Positions 45,746 through 55,993 of a stretch of 64,000 bases of DNA are shown piece after piece. The notes below the pieces were generated by a model, which was given only the letters and a program-made list of their open reading frames with translations, had not been told where the DNA came from and did no database searches. The stretch spans positions 169,145 through 233,144 of the forward strand of contig JAFKKN010000001.1 of assembly GCA_017305535.1 (NCBI GenBank), given 5' to 3'. Source of the DNA: Hyphomicrobiales bacterium (GTDB lineage Bacteria > Pseudomonadota > Alphaproteobacteria > Rhizobiales > Xanthobacteraceae). How positions within the stretch are numbered: position 1 is the stretch's first letter; every line of letters starts with the position of its first letter. Position numbers and translations under genes: made by a program.

Positions 45746-45859
45746 TCCGGGTTTGAGCCTATCGGGGTCTATCTGGGATCGTGTCCATCATTGATTTACG
45801 GCACGACCATGACCGGCGCAGCCTTTGCACCATCCAGGGCAGGCAAAGCCGGGTCTATC

Positions 45860-45873
45860 GTTAAATATTTAAC
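45860..45873. other. Perfect 14-base AT palindrome
   Basis: GTTAAATATTTAAC lies between the holC stop and the lipoprotein gene. The TTAA spacing is four bases, not the seven of a CtrA site. It may be an AT-rich promoter element of the lipoprotein gene. Confidence 0.35.
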
Positions 45874-45877
45874 AATA

Positions 45878-46330
45878 TTATTCCCGCCGTTGCCACCGTC
45901 CCCGTTCGTCGGCCTGCCAATAGGTCACTGTAAATCCCCGGGCCTTGCCGTCCTTCCAGGCGCTCCGCGCGCCGGCTACAGCCTCGTCGTCATCGCCGTT
46001 GAACATCAGCACCACACGCTCATAACAGTCGGCATCAGCTGGCAGGGCCGCGCAATCGACTAGAAAACGGATGTGAGCTTCGTTCGGATTGGTTTCGGCT
46101 GCCGCCAAAACGATCGGCTGATCATGGGCGTCGGCAGTACGCCATATCGTATGTGGAAGGAATGAATCCTCGCGATACGTCCACAAATGGGCATCGAGAG
46201 CTTCTGCCCGCTCCTCCGACGCGGTTTGCACGACAGCGCGCCAACCACGTTGAAGCGATTTTTCAAGCAACGATGGCAGAACGCTCTCAACACTCATGTT
46301 CTGGAGATGATAGAATAGAATTTCCGTCAT
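45878..46330 (-). CDS. holC: DNA polymerase III chi subunit
   Basis: Protein of 150 residues linking the clamp loader to single-stranded-DNA-binding protein. [29 protein letters not shown] and [15 protein letters not shown] (family signature WTY..DSFLPH) are visible, then [18 protein letters not shown]. Start overlaps the pepA stop as ATGA (46327-46330), so the two are co-translated, a conserved pairing in Rhizobiales. Confidence 0.92.
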   Translation of the reverse strand: MTEILFYHLQNMSVESVLPSLLEKSLQRGWRAVVQTASEERAEALDAHLWTYREDSFLPHTIWRTADAHDQPIVLAAAETNPNEAHIRFLVDCAALPADADCYERVVLMFNGDDDEAVAGARSAWKDGKARGFTVTYWQADERGRWQRRE

Positions 46331-47829
46331 CGCCTGGCTTCATAGTGTTCGGCCACCAACCGCTCCAGCAGGCGGACGCCATAACCTGACCCCCAGCTCT
46401 GGTTGATATCGGTCTTCGGCGCCCCCATCGCAGTTCCAGCAATGTCGAGATGAGCCCAGGGTGTCCCGTCAACGAACCTCTGAAGGAATTGTGCCGCGGT
46501 GATCGAGCCACCATAGCGGCCGCCGGTATTCTTCATATCGGCAAACTGTGAATCGATCAGTTTGTCGTATTCCGGCCCGAGCGGCATCCGCCACACCTGC
46601 TCGCCGGTCGCCTGCCCGACTTCGGCGAGCCGCCCTGCAAGTTCATCGTTATTCGAGAACAGGCCCGCATGTTCGGTGCCGAGTGCCACCATGATAGCGC
46701 CGGTCAACGTCGCCAGATCGATCATGAACTTCGGTTTGAATTTCTTGGCGACGTACCAGAGCACATCGGCCAACACGAGACGGCCCTCGGCGTCGGTGTT
46801 GATGATCTCGATGGTCTGGCCTGACATCGACGTCACGATATCGCCGGGCCGCTGGGCATTACCGTCAGGCATGTTCTCGACAATGCCGATCGCGCCCACG
46901 ACATTGACCTTGGCCTTGCGGGCCGCCAGCGCATGCATCAGACCGACCACACAAGCGGCGCCGCCCATGTCGCCCTTCATCTCCTCCATATTGCCGGCCG
47001 GCTTGATCGAAATGCCGCCGGTGTCGAAACAGACGCCCTTGCCGACGAAGGCAACCGGTGCATCTCCGCGCTTGCCACCATTCCAGCGCATGATCACGGT
47101 GCGGCTGGGTTGGGTCGAGCCCTGCCCGACACCGAGCAGCGCGCCCATTTTCAATTTAGCCATCGCCTTGACGTCGAGCACTTCGACGTTGACGCCGAGC
47201 TTGCGCAGCAAGCTGGCGCGCCGGGCGAATTCAATCGGGAACAGAACATTCGGCGGTTCATTGACGAGTTCGCGGGCCAGCAACACGCCGTCACCGATAT
47301 GGCTTTGCGGGCCGAACGCCTTGCGCGCGGCGGCAACGTCGCTCACTGCGATGGCGATCTCGGTTCGCGTCGCATCGCTATCGTCTTCCTTCTTTTTCGT
47401 CTTGTAGCGATCGAATCTATAGGCACGCAGTTGCATGCCCAAGGTAATCGATGCGGCCTGGGTTGGCGTCATCGCTCCCGTCGGCAATTCGGCAACAACT
47501 GTCGCCGCAGCATTTCCCGCGCCGATTTTGCCCGCGGCAATACCACCCAGCTTAAGAAAATCCCGCTCCGCGAGAGCACTCACCTTGCCAAGGCCGATCA
47601 CGATCAATCGATCAGCGCGCAGCCCTTCCGGCGCAAGAATATCGAGGACCGCTCCTAATTTTCCCTTGAAACGATTGGCGGCGGCAGCGCGTTTGACGGT
47701 ATCGGTTGCGCCGCCAAGCATCTTCCGGGTTGCGGTCCCGAGCTTTAACGCGTCGTCGCAAAAAACCACCAAAGGACCGCGCGCGGCCGTTGAAAACGAA
47801 ACGAAGCCGAACTTGACGACGCCGGGCAT
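46327..47829 (-). CDS. pepA: Leucyl aminopeptidase (M17)
   Basis: Cytosolic metallopeptidase of 500 residues from ATG 47829 with GGAGG upstream. The M17 catalytic domain has [16 protein letters not shown] (metal-binding Asp), [19 protein letters not shown], and [12 protein letters not shown], the family signature with the metal-binding Asp/Glu. Length is standard. The first 170 residues form the N-terminal domain. It releases N-terminal amino acids from peptides and, in some bacteria, also binds DNA. Coupled to holC. Confidence 0.95.
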   Translation of the reverse strand: MPGVVKFGFVSFSTAARGPLVVFCDDALKLGTATRKMLGGATDTVKRAAAANRFKGKLGAVLDILAPEGLRADRLIVIGLGKVSALAERDFLKLGGIAAGKIGAGNAAATVVAELPTGAMTPTQAASITLGMQLRAYRFDRYKTKKKEDDSDATRTEIAIAVSDVAAARKAFGPQSHIGDGVLLARELVNEPPNVLFPIEFARRASLLRKLGVNVEVLDVKAMAKLKMGALLGVGQGSTQPSRTVIMRWNGGKRGDAPVAFVGKGVCFDTGGISIKPAGNMEEMKGDMGGAACVVGLMHALAARKAKVNVVGAIGIVENMPDGNAQRPGDIVTSMSGQTIEIINTDAEGRLVLADVLWYVAKKFKPKFMIDLATLTGAIMVALGTEHAGLFSNNDELAGRLAEVGQATGEQVWRMPLGPEYDKLIDSQFADMKNTGGRYGGSITAAQFLQRFVDGTPWAHLDIAGTAMGAPKTDINQSWGSGYGVRLLERLVAEHYEARR

Positions 47830-48189
47830 GAACGATCCTCCACTCAATCGAATGCGCCAATATCGTCGAGCTGCGATGACGCATTATATCACTGACCGTT
47901 TCTTGGTTGCGGCAACCGATCCGTCAAGCCAATTCGCATCGACGGCCCTCCCCCCGCGGGAGCGATGGCCTGCGCAATCGCTCCCGCGTCGACGAACCGG
48001 GCATCATCGACATCTTGTTAACGATACCCGGCGCGTGCCACGGCGCAGCCATTTTGTTGCCTGATCAGGGCGGTGTTATCCGGCCGAATTCTTGGTAGTG
48101 TCCGGAGTTCGGCGGCCGCCCATGGGGAGATTCCTTGCGAATCTGGGTTATGTCGCGGTTGAGTCACAGGATGGGGACAGCGCTACCCG
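47830..48189. promoter_or_regulatory. 360-base divergent intergenic region pepA / lptF with a perfect hairpin
   Basis: No gene seen. It contains a 12-base perfect inverted repeat CGCGGGAGCGAT / ATCGCTCCCGCG (47955-47988, loop of 10) with no T-run on either side, so it is not a standard terminator. GGGGAGATTCC lies further along near 48123. Both promoters are expected here. Confidence 0.5.
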
Positions 48190-49362
48190 ATGGGGTCGAT
48201 CGATAAATACATCGTCCGGACGACGCTTGCGTCGTTCGCGGTGGTCCTGATCAGCCTGACCGGGGTGATCTGGATCACCCAGGCGTTGCGTGGCATCGAC
48301 CTGATGACGAGCCAGGGGCAGACCATCATGACCTTTCTCGGAATCACCAGCCTCGTGATTCCGGCGCTGGTGCTCATTATCGCGCCGATCGCCTTGATGA
48401 TTGCGGTTTCCCACACCCTCAATAAGCTGGCCACCGATTCCGAAATCATCGTGATGAATGCCGCCGGATTGTCACCCATCCGGTTGTTCCGGCCATTTCT
48501 GATCGCGACTGCGATTGTTGCGTTGCTCGTCGCCTTTATCGCGGCCTACCTCGCGCCAGATGGAATGCGGCGGATCAAGCAATGGGATGCCGAGATCACC
48601 GCCGACGTCCTCGCCAACATTTTGCAGCCGGGCCGCTTTTCGCAGCTCGAGCCGAATCTGACCATCCGAATCCGCGAGCGTCTCCCCGGCGGGGTGCTGG
48701 CGGGTGTTTTTGTCGACGACCGCCGCGATCCCAAAGAACGTATCAGCATCATGGCCGAGCGCGGCACGGTGCTGAAGAACGAGCGCGGCTCGTTTCTGGT
48801 CTTGCAGGATGGACATCTCGAACGCTTCGAGACGGACAAGCGCGATCCGGTTCTGGTCTCGTTTCAGCGCTACGCCTTCGACATGTCGAAATTTTCTAGT
48901 CACGGCGGCGGCGATATCAACTATGGCATTCGCGAACGCTACCTCTGGGAGTTGATCTCACCGGATCCTAACGATCCCATATACAAGCAACTGCCCGGGC
49001 AATTCTTCGCCGATTTGCACGACCGCCTGATGTCACCGATCTATCCGTTCGCGTTTGCGGCCTTAACCTTCGCGTTCCTCGGCACACCGCGAACCACGCG
49101 GCAAAGCCGCAACTTCTCGATCACGGCATCGATTCTTGCTGTCTTCGGAATCCGGATGGTCGGCTTCGCCTGTTCCGTCATGGCGGTGAAATCGCCGATG
49201 GCGGCATTGTTTCAGTATCTCATGCTCGCCGCGGCCATCGGTAGTAGTGTCTGGATCATCCTCTCGGGCCTCGTCATCGAACCACCCGCCGCCTTGATGG
49301 AAGCCATCAATCGCTCCAACGCCCGTCTGCTCCGCCTGATCGGACGCCCGGTGACGCCATGA
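48190..49362 (+). CDS. lptF: LPS-export ABC transporter permease LptF
   Basis: Inner-membrane protein of 390 residues, one of the two permeases extracting lipopolysaccharide for transport to LptC/A/D. TM helices are at ~10-30, ~50-70 and ~95-120, then a periplasmic beta-jellyroll (~140-265), then three C-terminal helices. Family motifs: SIDKYIVRTTLASFAVVLI at the start and FAALTFAFLGTPRTTRQSRN later. Its stop overlaps lptG by 4 bases (ATGA at 49359-49362). Confidence 0.93.
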   Translation: MGSIDKYIVRTTLASFAVVLISLTGVIWITQALRGIDLMTSQGQTIMTFLGITSLVIPALVLIIAPIALMIAVSHTLNKLATDSEIIVMNAAGLSPIRLFRPFLIATAIVALLVAFIAAYLAPDGMRRIKQWDAEITADVLANILQPGRFSQLEPNLTIRIRERLPGGVLAGVFVDDRRDPKERISIMAERGTVLKNERGSFLVLQDGHLERFETDKRDPVLVSFQRYAFDMSKFSSHGGGDINYGIRERYLWELISPDPNDPIYKQLPGQFFADLHDRLMSPIYPFAFAALTFAFLGTPRTTRQSRNFSITASILAVFGIRMVGFACSVMAVKSPMAALFQYLMLAAAIGSSVWIILSGLVIEPPAALMEAINRSNARLLRLIGRPVTP

Positions 49363-50456
49363 GCATGTTGATCAACACGCTGGGACGCTATTTTGCCGGA
49401 CGCTTCCTGGTGTCGGCGGTCGGCGTGTTCGCCAGTATCTTCGTGCTGTTGGTGCTGGTGGATTACATCGAGATGGTGCGACGCACTTCCAGCCTCGTGA
49501 ATGCTTCCGCCGTCATGGTCGCGGAGACCTCGCTGTTCCGTGTTCCCCAGCTTCTCGAAAAGCTGACGCCCTTCTGTGTCCTGATCGGCGCCATGACCTG
49601 CTATCTGGCGCTATCGCGGCGCCTCGAGCTGGTGGTGGCGCGCGCGGCCGGCGTCTCCGCGTGGCAATTCATCTCCCCCGCTCTCGCGAGCGCGCTGGTA
49701 CTGGGGATTGTTGCGACCACCCTCTACAATCCGATGTCCGCCGACCTGCGCGAACGGTCGAAACAGTTGGAGGCTGAACTATTCGGTAGCGCGCCGGGAG
49801 GCGGCTTGCAGGAAGCGACCGGATTCTGGATCAATCAGGTCAACAGCGAGGGTCAGGCCATCATCAACGCGACCCGCAGCGAGCAGCAGGGATTGCGGCT
49901 GACCGGCCTGACCGTGTTCCGTTTCGACAATGCCCATCGGTTCGTCGAGCGAATCGAGGCCCGCGAAGCCACCCTGGAAGAAGGGCAATGGGTGCTGAAA
50001 ACGGTGCGCAGATACTCCCTTGATTCTCCTCCGGTGCTCCAGGACACCCTCAATCTCGCCACGAGCTTGACCCCGGCGCAGGTCCGGAACAGCTTTTCCA
50101 CCCCCGAGACTGTGTCATTTTGGCAACTGCCGTCCTACATCAAGTCGTCCGAAAGTTCTGGACTGGCCAGCGCCGGTTATCGATTGCAGTATCATAAACT
50201 TGTGGCACAGCCGTTTTTGCTGATAGCTATGGTGTTATTGGCTGCGTCCGTCAGCTTGCGGTTTTTTCGCTTCGGCGGGGTGCAGAAGATGGTTTTGAGT
50301 GGCGTGGGTTCTGGCTTTCTGCTCTATGTGCTGTCCAAGGTAACTGAAGATTTGAGCAAGGCCGAATTGATGCATCCAATCGCTGCCGCATGGCTACCCG
50401 TCTGCGTGGGTGGTCTGACCGGCTTTCTGGCTTTGCTGTATCAGGAGGACGGGTAG
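49359..50456 (+). CDS. lptG: LPS-export ABC transporter permease LptG
   Basis: Partner permease, 365 residues, same topology as LptF: LGRYFAGRFLVSAVGVFASIFVLLVLVDYIEM, periplasmic domain from ~125 to ~260, and three C-terminal helices with QPFLLIAMVLLAASVSLRFFR and FLLYVLSKVTEDLSKAELMHP. Starts in the 4-base overlap with lptF and ends in TAGTG, overlapping the lptD start. So translational coupling runs through the transporter genes. Confidence 0.94.
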   Translation: MSMLINTLGRYFAGRFLVSAVGVFASIFVLLVLVDYIEMVRRTSSLVNASAVMVAETSLFRVPQLLEKLTPFCVLIGAMTCYLALSRRLELVVARAAGVSAWQFISPALASALVLGIVATTLYNPMSADLRERSKQLEAELFGSAPGGGLQEATGFWINQVNSEGQAIINATRSEQQGLRLTGLTVFRFDNAHRFVERIEAREATLEEGQWVLKTVRRYSLDSPPVLQDTLNLATSLTPAQVRNSFSTPETVSFWQLPSYIKSSESSGLASAGYRLQYHKLVAQPFLLIAMVLLAASVSLRFFRFGGVQKMVLSGVGSGFLLYVLSKVTEDLSKAELMHPIAAAWLPVCVGGLTGFLALLYQEDG

Positions 50457-52948
50457 TGGCCAACGTCGCCACCCGCCAGGGACATTTGACTGCCGTAATG
50501 CGACGCGCCCTGCCGCACCGCAATCGCAGAGTATTGTCCACGTGGATGACCGTTCTCGGCCTGTTTGCTGGCGGCACAATGCTGTTGGCAGCCGGAACCC
50601 CGGCGGCTGCGCAGGGATTCACCTACAATACGCCTCACACCCGCCCCGTTCCGCCACGCCCGCCGGCGAACAGCAACGGGCAAATGCTCGTGCAGGCCAC
50701 CGAGGTCGATTACAATTACAACGACTCCCAGGTTTCGGCGGTCGGCAATGTGCAGATCTTCTACAACGGCTCATCGCTGGAAGCCGATAAGGTCATTTAT
50801 GACCAGAAGTCGAAGCGACTGCATGCGGAAGGAAATGTCCGGCTCACCGACGTCGACGGCAAGATCACCTATGCCAACATCCTCGATCTGAGTGATGACT
50901 ATCGCGACGGCTTCGTCGATTCCCTTCGTGTCGACACCGCCGACCAAACCCGCATGGCCGCGACCCGCGCCGATCGCAGCAAGGGCAATTACACCGTGTT
51001 CCAGAACGGTGTTTACACCGCATGCGCCGCGTGCCGGGACAACCCGAAGAAGCCACCGCTTTGGCAGGTCAAGGGCGCTCGGATCATTCACGATCAGACC
51101 GACAAGACGCTCTATTTCGAGGACGCCAAGCTCGAGTTCTTCGGCGTTCCGATCGCGTATCTGCCGTATTTCTCGACACCCGACCCGACCGTGAAACGCA
51201 AGACCGGCTTCCTGATGCCGGGCTTCTCGAATACGACTGAAACCGGCTACGGCGTCAGCATTCCGTTCTATTGGGCCATTGCGCCGGACATGGACGCGAC
51301 GTTCGCACCGCGCTTCACCACGCGCCAGGGTGTGTTGATGCAGGCCGAATTCCAGCAGCGTCTGATCGACGGCGCCTATCGCATTCGCGCTTACGGAATC
51401 AGTCAGGAAGATCCGAGTGCGTTTGCCGGACGGCCAGGCGACCGGGACCTTCGTGGCGGCGTCGAGACCAAAGGTCAGTTCGCAATCAACGATCGCTGGA
51501 CCTGGGGTTGGGATGGCGTCGCCCTATCGGACTATGCCTTTCTGACGGACTATCGGCTGTCGCAGTATGCCGACCCGATGGCATCTTTCCTCAGCCTGCC
51601 GACTGAAGCGATCTCGCAGCTCTATCTCACCGGCGTAGGCAATCGCAGCTACTTCGATGCACGCGCAATCTATTATCTCAGCCTCTCGGGCAATCAGTCG
51701 CAGGTGCCGATTGTAGCGCCCGTGATCGACTACTCGAACGTCTTCAACCGTTCGATCCTTGGCGGCGAGGTCAGCTACAAGACTAATTTCACCAGCCTGA
51801 CGCGTGATACGGTGGCGTTTGATCCACTCACTGACACCGCACGTCTAAATGCCTTGTGCAGCATTACATCCGCAGATCCACTTGCACGTACGCCAGGACA
51901 GTGTCTTCTGCGCGGCTTTCCCGGCACCTATTCCCGCTTGACGGCTGAAGCCCAGTGGCGACGCTCTTATACCGACTCGATCGGCCAGATCTGGACGCCG
52001 TTCGCCTCCATCCGAGCCGATGCGATCAATGCTTCGATCAGCAATCAGCCTGGCGTGTCGAACTTCCTGCCGACCGGCAGCGTCAATGACATCCGGTGGA
52101 TGCCGACTGTCGGCTTCGAATACCGTTACCCCTTCATCAACGTTCAACCGTGGGGCACCACGATCATCGAGCCGATTGCTCAGGTGATCGCCCGTCCGAA
52201 CGAACAGTATGCCGGCCGTCTGCCGAATGAAGACGCGCAAAGCATGATCTTTGATACCAGCAACCTGTTCAGCGTTGACAAGTTCTCCGGCTATGACCGG
52301 GTCGAGGGCGGCGGTCGCGCCAATGTCGGTATTCAGGCGACCACCCAGTTCGATCATGGCGGCACCGTCAAGGCGATGTTCGGACAGTCGTACCATCTGT
52401 TCGGCATGAATTCGTTCGCGGTCGCCGACGCCACCAATACTGCCGTTGATTCCGGCCTGCAAAAGCCGATATCGGACTATGTCGCCAGCATCGCTTATGC
52501 ACCGAACAGCACATATTCGTTCAGTTCGCGCGCCCGTTTCGACGAAGCAACCGGCGCGGTCCAACGGCTTGAGGTCGAAGGTCGCGCCAGCTTTAATCGG
52601 TGGTCGGTCAGCGTGATGTACGGCGACTATGCCGCGCAGCCCGACCTCGGCTACCTGACCCGCCGCTCCGGCATTCTGGGCAGCGGCTCGATCAAGCTGG
52701 CATCGAATTGGGTGGCAACCGGTGCGGCCCGCTTCAATCTCGAAAGCAGTTCGATCGATACCTATGCCATCGGCTTCGGTTATGTCGACGACTGCTTCAT
52801 TCTAGGCGTCAACTACATCACCAATTACTCGTACGCATCCTATACGAGCGGCGTGGCGCCACAGCTTAGCCACGCTGTCATGCTGCAACTCGGATTGCGA
52901 ACCTTGGGCCAGACATCTGCGGGCTCCAACGGAAACGGTGTCTACTAG
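50456..52948 (+). CDS. lptD: LPS-assembly outer-membrane protein LptD
   Basis: Outer-membrane beta-barrel of 830 residues receiving LPS from LptA and inserting it in the outer leaflet. GTG 50456 overlaps the lptG stop and has AGGAGG seven bases upstream. After a signal region (~25-55) comes the OstA/LptA-like jellyroll (~85-200: LVQATEVDYNYNDSQVSAVGNVQIFYNGSSLEADKV split by the strands), then a barrel domain with TGFLMPGFSNTTETGYGV and many aromatic strands. The two-Cys pairs used for disulfides are partly visible (CAAC). Length fits. Confidence 0.93.
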   Translation: MANVATRQGHLTAVMRRALPHRNRRVLSTWMTVLGLFAGGTMLLAAGTPAAAQGFTYNTPHTRPVPPRPPANSNGQMLVQATEVDYNYNDSQVSAVGNVQIFYNGSSLEADKVIYDQKSKRLHAEGNVRLTDVDGKITYANILDLSDDYRDGFVDSLRVDTADQTRMAATRADRSKGNYTVFQNGVYTACAACRDNPKKPPLWQVKGARIIHDQTDKTLYFEDAKLEFFGVPIAYLPYFSTPDPTVKRKTGFLMPGFSNTTETGYGVSIPFYWAIAPDMDATFAPRFTTRQGVLMQAEFQQRLIDGAYRIRAYGISQEDPSAFAGRPGDRDLRGGVETKGQFAINDRWTWGWDGVALSDYAFLTDYRLSQYADPMASFLSLPTEAISQLYLTGVGNRSYFDARAIYYLSLSGNQSQVPIVAPVIDYSNVFNRSILGGEVSYKTNFTSLTRDTVAFDPLTDTARLNALCSITSADPLARTPGQCLLRGFPGTYSRLTAEAQWRRSYTDSIGQIWTPFASIRADAINASISNQPGVSNFLPTGSVNDIRWMPTVGFEYRYPFINVQPWGTTIIEPIAQVIARPNEQYAGRLPNEDAQSMIFDTSNLFSVDKFSGYDRVEGGGRANVGIQATTQFDHGGTVKAMFGQSYHLFGMNSFAVADATNTAVDSGLQKPISDYVASIAYAPNSTYSFSSRARFDEATGAVQRLEVEGRASFNRWSVSVMYGDYAAQPDLGYLTRRSGILGSGSIKLASNWVATGAARFNLESSSIDTYAIGFGYVDDCFILGVNYITNYSYASYTSGVAPQLSHAVMLQLGLRTLGQTSAGSNGNGVY

Positions 52949-53027
52949 TTGCGCGGTGCGCACCCAGTTCCCTGAACTGCAACCCGATGGACAAACCTTC
53001 TAGCCTGAAAGCTCGTCAACGCCGGAT

Positions 53028-53957
53028 ATGATGACTTTTCCGCTTCGTCAGTCACTCTTCGTTCTGATCGCTGTTGCCGCCTTTTCGGCGACCTTCAACG
53101 TAACGACGGCGCAGGCCCAGTCTGTCGCAGCGATGGTCAATGGTGAGCCGATCACCAACTTTGATATCGATCAACGTATGCGCCTGATGGCGCTGTCGAA
53201 CCAAAAGAACAGTCGCAAGCAAGTCCTCGACGAGTTGATCGACGAAAAGGTCAAGATCAAGGAAGCCAAGAAGTACGGCGTCGATCCTAGCGTCTCCGAC
53301 ATCGACGCATCCTATGCGTCGATGGGACAGCGGATGCGGATGTCGCCGGAGCAACTCACCCAGACGCTGGCAAGCAGAGGGATTCGGCCCGCAACATTGC
53401 GCAGCCGGATCAGGGCCGAGATGGTGTGGAGCAGCCTCGTCCGTGGCCGCTTCAAGGACAGCCTGATGGTCGCCGACAAGACCGTCCGTTCGGCAGCCGG
53501 CGATCTCACTGACGGGAAAGCCGACGGCGGTAATTTCGAGTATCAGATGCGGCCTATCGTGTTGGTGGTGCCGCGCGGCTCGTCTGCGGCGGTTGTCGAA
53601 ATGCGCCGCAAGGAAGCCGAAGCGCTGCGAAGCCGGGTGCAAAGTTGCGACGATGCCAACACTCTGTTTCGTTCGATGCGCAATGCCACGATCCGCGACA
53701 CGGTGGTAAAGACCTCGGCTGACTTGCCGCAGTCGCTTCGCGAACTGTTGGACAAGACCCCGGTTGGCCACCTGACCGCGCCTGAAGTGACCCGACAGGG
53801 CATCGAGATGGTCGCGCTTTGCGAGCGCAAACCGACCACTGGCGACACACCGGAGCAACGCAAGGTCCGCGAAAAGCTTTACGTGCAAAAATACGAAGCG
53901 AAATCCAAATCCTACCTGCAGGAAATTCGCAAAGCCGCGATGATCGAGTATCGATAA
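53028..53957 (+). CDS. surA: SurA-like periplasmic chaperone, degenerate parvulin domain
   Basis: Protein of 309 residues with a signal peptide (~1-30, TTAQAQ). The SurA N-terminal chaperone domain (~33-165) is clear: VAAMVNGEPITNFDIDQRMRLMAL, DELIDEKVKIKEAKKYGV. The following ~110 residues (EYQMRPIVLVVPRG, LRELLDKTPVGHLTAPEVTRQGIEMVALCER) have the order of a parvulin domain but without its histidines, so peptidyl-prolyl isomerase activity is doubtful. It follows lptD by 79 bases and probably assists LptD folding. A second parvulin domain is absent. Confidence 0.85.
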   Translation: MMTFPLRQSLFVLIAVAAFSATFNVTTAQAQSVAAMVNGEPITNFDIDQRMRLMALSNQKNSRKQVLDELIDEKVKIKEAKKYGVDPSVSDIDASYASMGQRMRMSPEQLTQTLASRGIRPATLRSRIRAEMVWSSLVRGRFKDSLMVADKTVRSAAGDLTDGKADGGNFEYQMRPIVLVVPRGSSAAVVEMRRKEAEALRSRVQSCDDANTLFRSMRNATIRDTVVKTSADLPQSLRELLDKTPVGHLTAPEVTRQGIEMVALCERKPTTGDTPEQRKVREKLYVQKYEAKSKSYLQEIRKAAMIEYR

Positions 53958-54116
53958 AGCGCCGTACCGGAAAGTTGAAAGCAATTATGCTTCGCCAGCT
54001 TTCGGATCGGATTGCACAAGGCTTCAGATCATCTTGAGCGCGCGATGATCGGGAGATGCAATCATCCCCTCGCGGCGTAGAGAATTGTCGTTCAAGTGGG
54101 CACGGGCCGCAGATCA

Positions 54117-55118
54117 ATGCAAAAAGCTCTCGCACTCACCATAGGCGAGCCGGCAGGCATCGGCCCGGATATCACGATCGCCGCCTGGCAAGGCCGCGCG
54201 GAAAATCAGATTCCGCCGTTCTATCTGCTCGGCAATGCCGAATTCATTCGCCGGCGCGCGCAGTCTCTCGGTATCGACATCGACGTCGCTGAGGTCGAGC
54301 CGCAAGATGCGGCGGGAAGCTTCACCCGAGCCCTCCCCGTCGTGAATGTCGGCGAGGTTCCCGCCGCGTGCCCCGGACGACCCGATACAACCAGCGCCCC
54401 CATCGCCATCGCAGCCATTCGCCGCGCCGTCGCCGACGTAACCGCCGGTCTCGCGACCGCGGTCGTGACCAATCCGATCGCCAAGAGCGTCTTGTACGAC
54501 GCCGGCTTTACACATCCGGGCCACACCGAATTTCTTGCCGAGTTGGCAAGGCACAACGACCGAACGCCGCTGCCGGTGATGCTTCTGTGGTCCCCTACGC
54601 TCGCCGTCGTGCCGGTTACGATTCACGTTCCGCTGCGTGAGGCTATTGCGCAACTGACCAGCGAACTCATCGTCACGACGTCCCGCATCCTTGTCGCCGA
54701 TTTGATCGCCCGCTTCGGAATCGCGCGGCCGCGCCTGGCCATCGCCGGGCTCAATCCACATGCGGGCGAAGGCGGTTCGCTCGGCCACGAGGATCAAGCC
54801 ATCGTTGCACCGGCTGTCGCCACCCTTTGCGCCGAAGGCATCGATGCGCGCGGCCCGCTACCGGCCGATACCATGTTCCACGCTGCCGCGCGTCAGACTT
54901 ACGATTGCGCCGTGTGCATGTATCACGACCAGGCACTGATCCCGATCAAGACGCTGGCGTTCGACGACGGCGTCAATGTCACGCTTGGCCTGCCCTTCAT
55001 CCGCACCTCGCCGGACCATGGCACGGCCTTCGACATCGCTGGCACGGGACGGGCCAATCCTTCGAGCCTGATCGCGGCGCTTCGGCTCGCCGCGCGTATG
55101 GCGGCATCGCAAAAATGA
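54117..55118 (+). CDS. pdxA: 4-hydroxythreonine-4-phosphate dehydrogenase
   Basis: Vitamin B6 biosynthesis enzyme of 333 residues, oxidising 4-phosphohydroxy-threonine. [18 protein letters not shown] opens the protein; metal-binding histidines lie in GHTEFLAEL, and later [15 protein letters not shown] and [25 protein letters not shown] near the end. ATG 54117 gives the standard length; GTG 54096 is an alternative. Stop overlaps the rsmA start by 4 bases, as in enterobacteria (surA-pdxA-rsmA is a classic order). Confidence 0.95.
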   Translation: MQKALALTIGEPAGIGPDITIAAWQGRAENQIPPFYLLGNAEFIRRRAQSLGIDIDVAEVEPQDAAGSFTRALPVVNVGEVPAACPGRPDTTSAPIAIAAIRRAVADVTAGLATAVVTNPIAKSVLYDAGFTHPGHTEFLAELARHNDRTPLPVMLLWSPTLAVVPVTIHVPLREAIAQLTSELIVTTSRILVADLIARFGIARPRLAIAGLNPHAGEGGSLGHEDQAIVAPAVATLCAEGIDARGPLPADTMFHAAARQTYDCAVCMYHDQALIPIKTLAFDDGVNVTLGLPFIRTSPDHGTAFDIAGTGRANPSSLIAALRLAARMAASQK

Positions 55119-55981
55119 CCGCGATCGACGATCTGCCGCCGCTCCGCGACGTCATCAAGCGTCACCAGCTATCGGCGCGAAAATCGCTCGGCCAAAATTT
55201 TCTGCTCGATTTGAATCTAACGGCCAGGATCGCCCGCGCGGCCGGACCGCTGGAGCAGTCGACCGTCATTGAGATTGGCCCCGGACCGGGTGGGCTCACC
55301 CGCGCCCTGCTCGCGCTTGGCGCCAGGCGCGTCATCGCCATCGAACGTGACGAGCGCGCCCTGGGGCCGCTGGAGGAAATCGCATCACATTATCCCGGAC
55401 GCCTCGAGATCGTCTGCGCCGATGCGATGACATTCGATCCTCGCCCACTTCTGGGCGACGAGCGCGCCAAAATCGTCGCTAACCTGCCTTACAATATCGC
55501 CACGGCACTATTGATCGGCTGGCTATCCATCGAGCCTTGGCCACCATGGTACGACACCATGGTGCTGATGTTTCAACGCGAGGTGGCCGAGCGTATCGTC
55601 GCGCAAGACAACGAGGATGCTTACGGGCGGCTGGCGGTGCTCGCCAATTGGCGTGCTGAAACCAAGATCCTGTTCGATATTTCCCGCGCCGCCTTCGTTC
55701 CACCACCGAAAGTCACCTCGTCGGTGGTGCGGCTGTTGCCGCGCCCGGCTCCCATGTCATGCGACCGCAAGGCGCTGGAGCAGGTTGCCGCAGCCGCTTT
55801 CGGCCAGCGCCGCAAGATGATTCGCCAGAGCCTCAAATCGCTTGGCGTTGCACCCGAGCGGCTCGCCGCGGCCGCCGGTCTCGACCCCACCCAACGCGCC
55901 GAGACCATTTCGCTCGCGGGCTTTGTTGCCATGGCGCGCGAATTAGCCAATATACGGACCGAAAATTCCCAATCGGTCTGA
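55115..55981 (+). CDS. rsmA: 16S rRNA dimethyltransferase RsmA (KsgA)
   Basis: S-adenosylmethionine-dependent enzyme of 288 residues dimethylating two adenosines of the 16S 3' helix. [17 protein letters not shown], the SAM motif [15 protein letters not shown], and catalytic [11 protein letters not shown] (NLPY) are all present, then [14 protein letters not shown]. Start sits in the pdxA stop (ATGA). Last gene of the surA-pdxA-rsmA group, with the alcohol dehydrogenase following by 12 bases. Confidence 0.96.
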   Translation: MTAIDDLPPLRDVIKRHQLSARKSLGQNFLLDLNLTARIARAAGPLEQSTVIEIGPGPGGLTRALLALGARRVIAIERDERALGPLEEIASHYPGRLEIVCADAMTFDPRPLLGDERAKIVANLPYNIATALLIGWLSIEPWPPWYDTMVLMFQREVAERIVAQDNEDAYGRLAVLANWRAETKILFDISRAAFVPPPKVTSSVVRLLPRPAPMSCDRKALEQVAAAAFGQRRKMIRQSLKSLGVAPERLAAAAGLDPTQRAETISLAGFVAMARELANIRTENSQSV

Positions 55982-55993
55982 GGAGAGCACGCA

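Noticed and set aside
45860..45873. CtrA-binding site
   Set aside because: TTAA halves are spaced by 4 bases, not 7.
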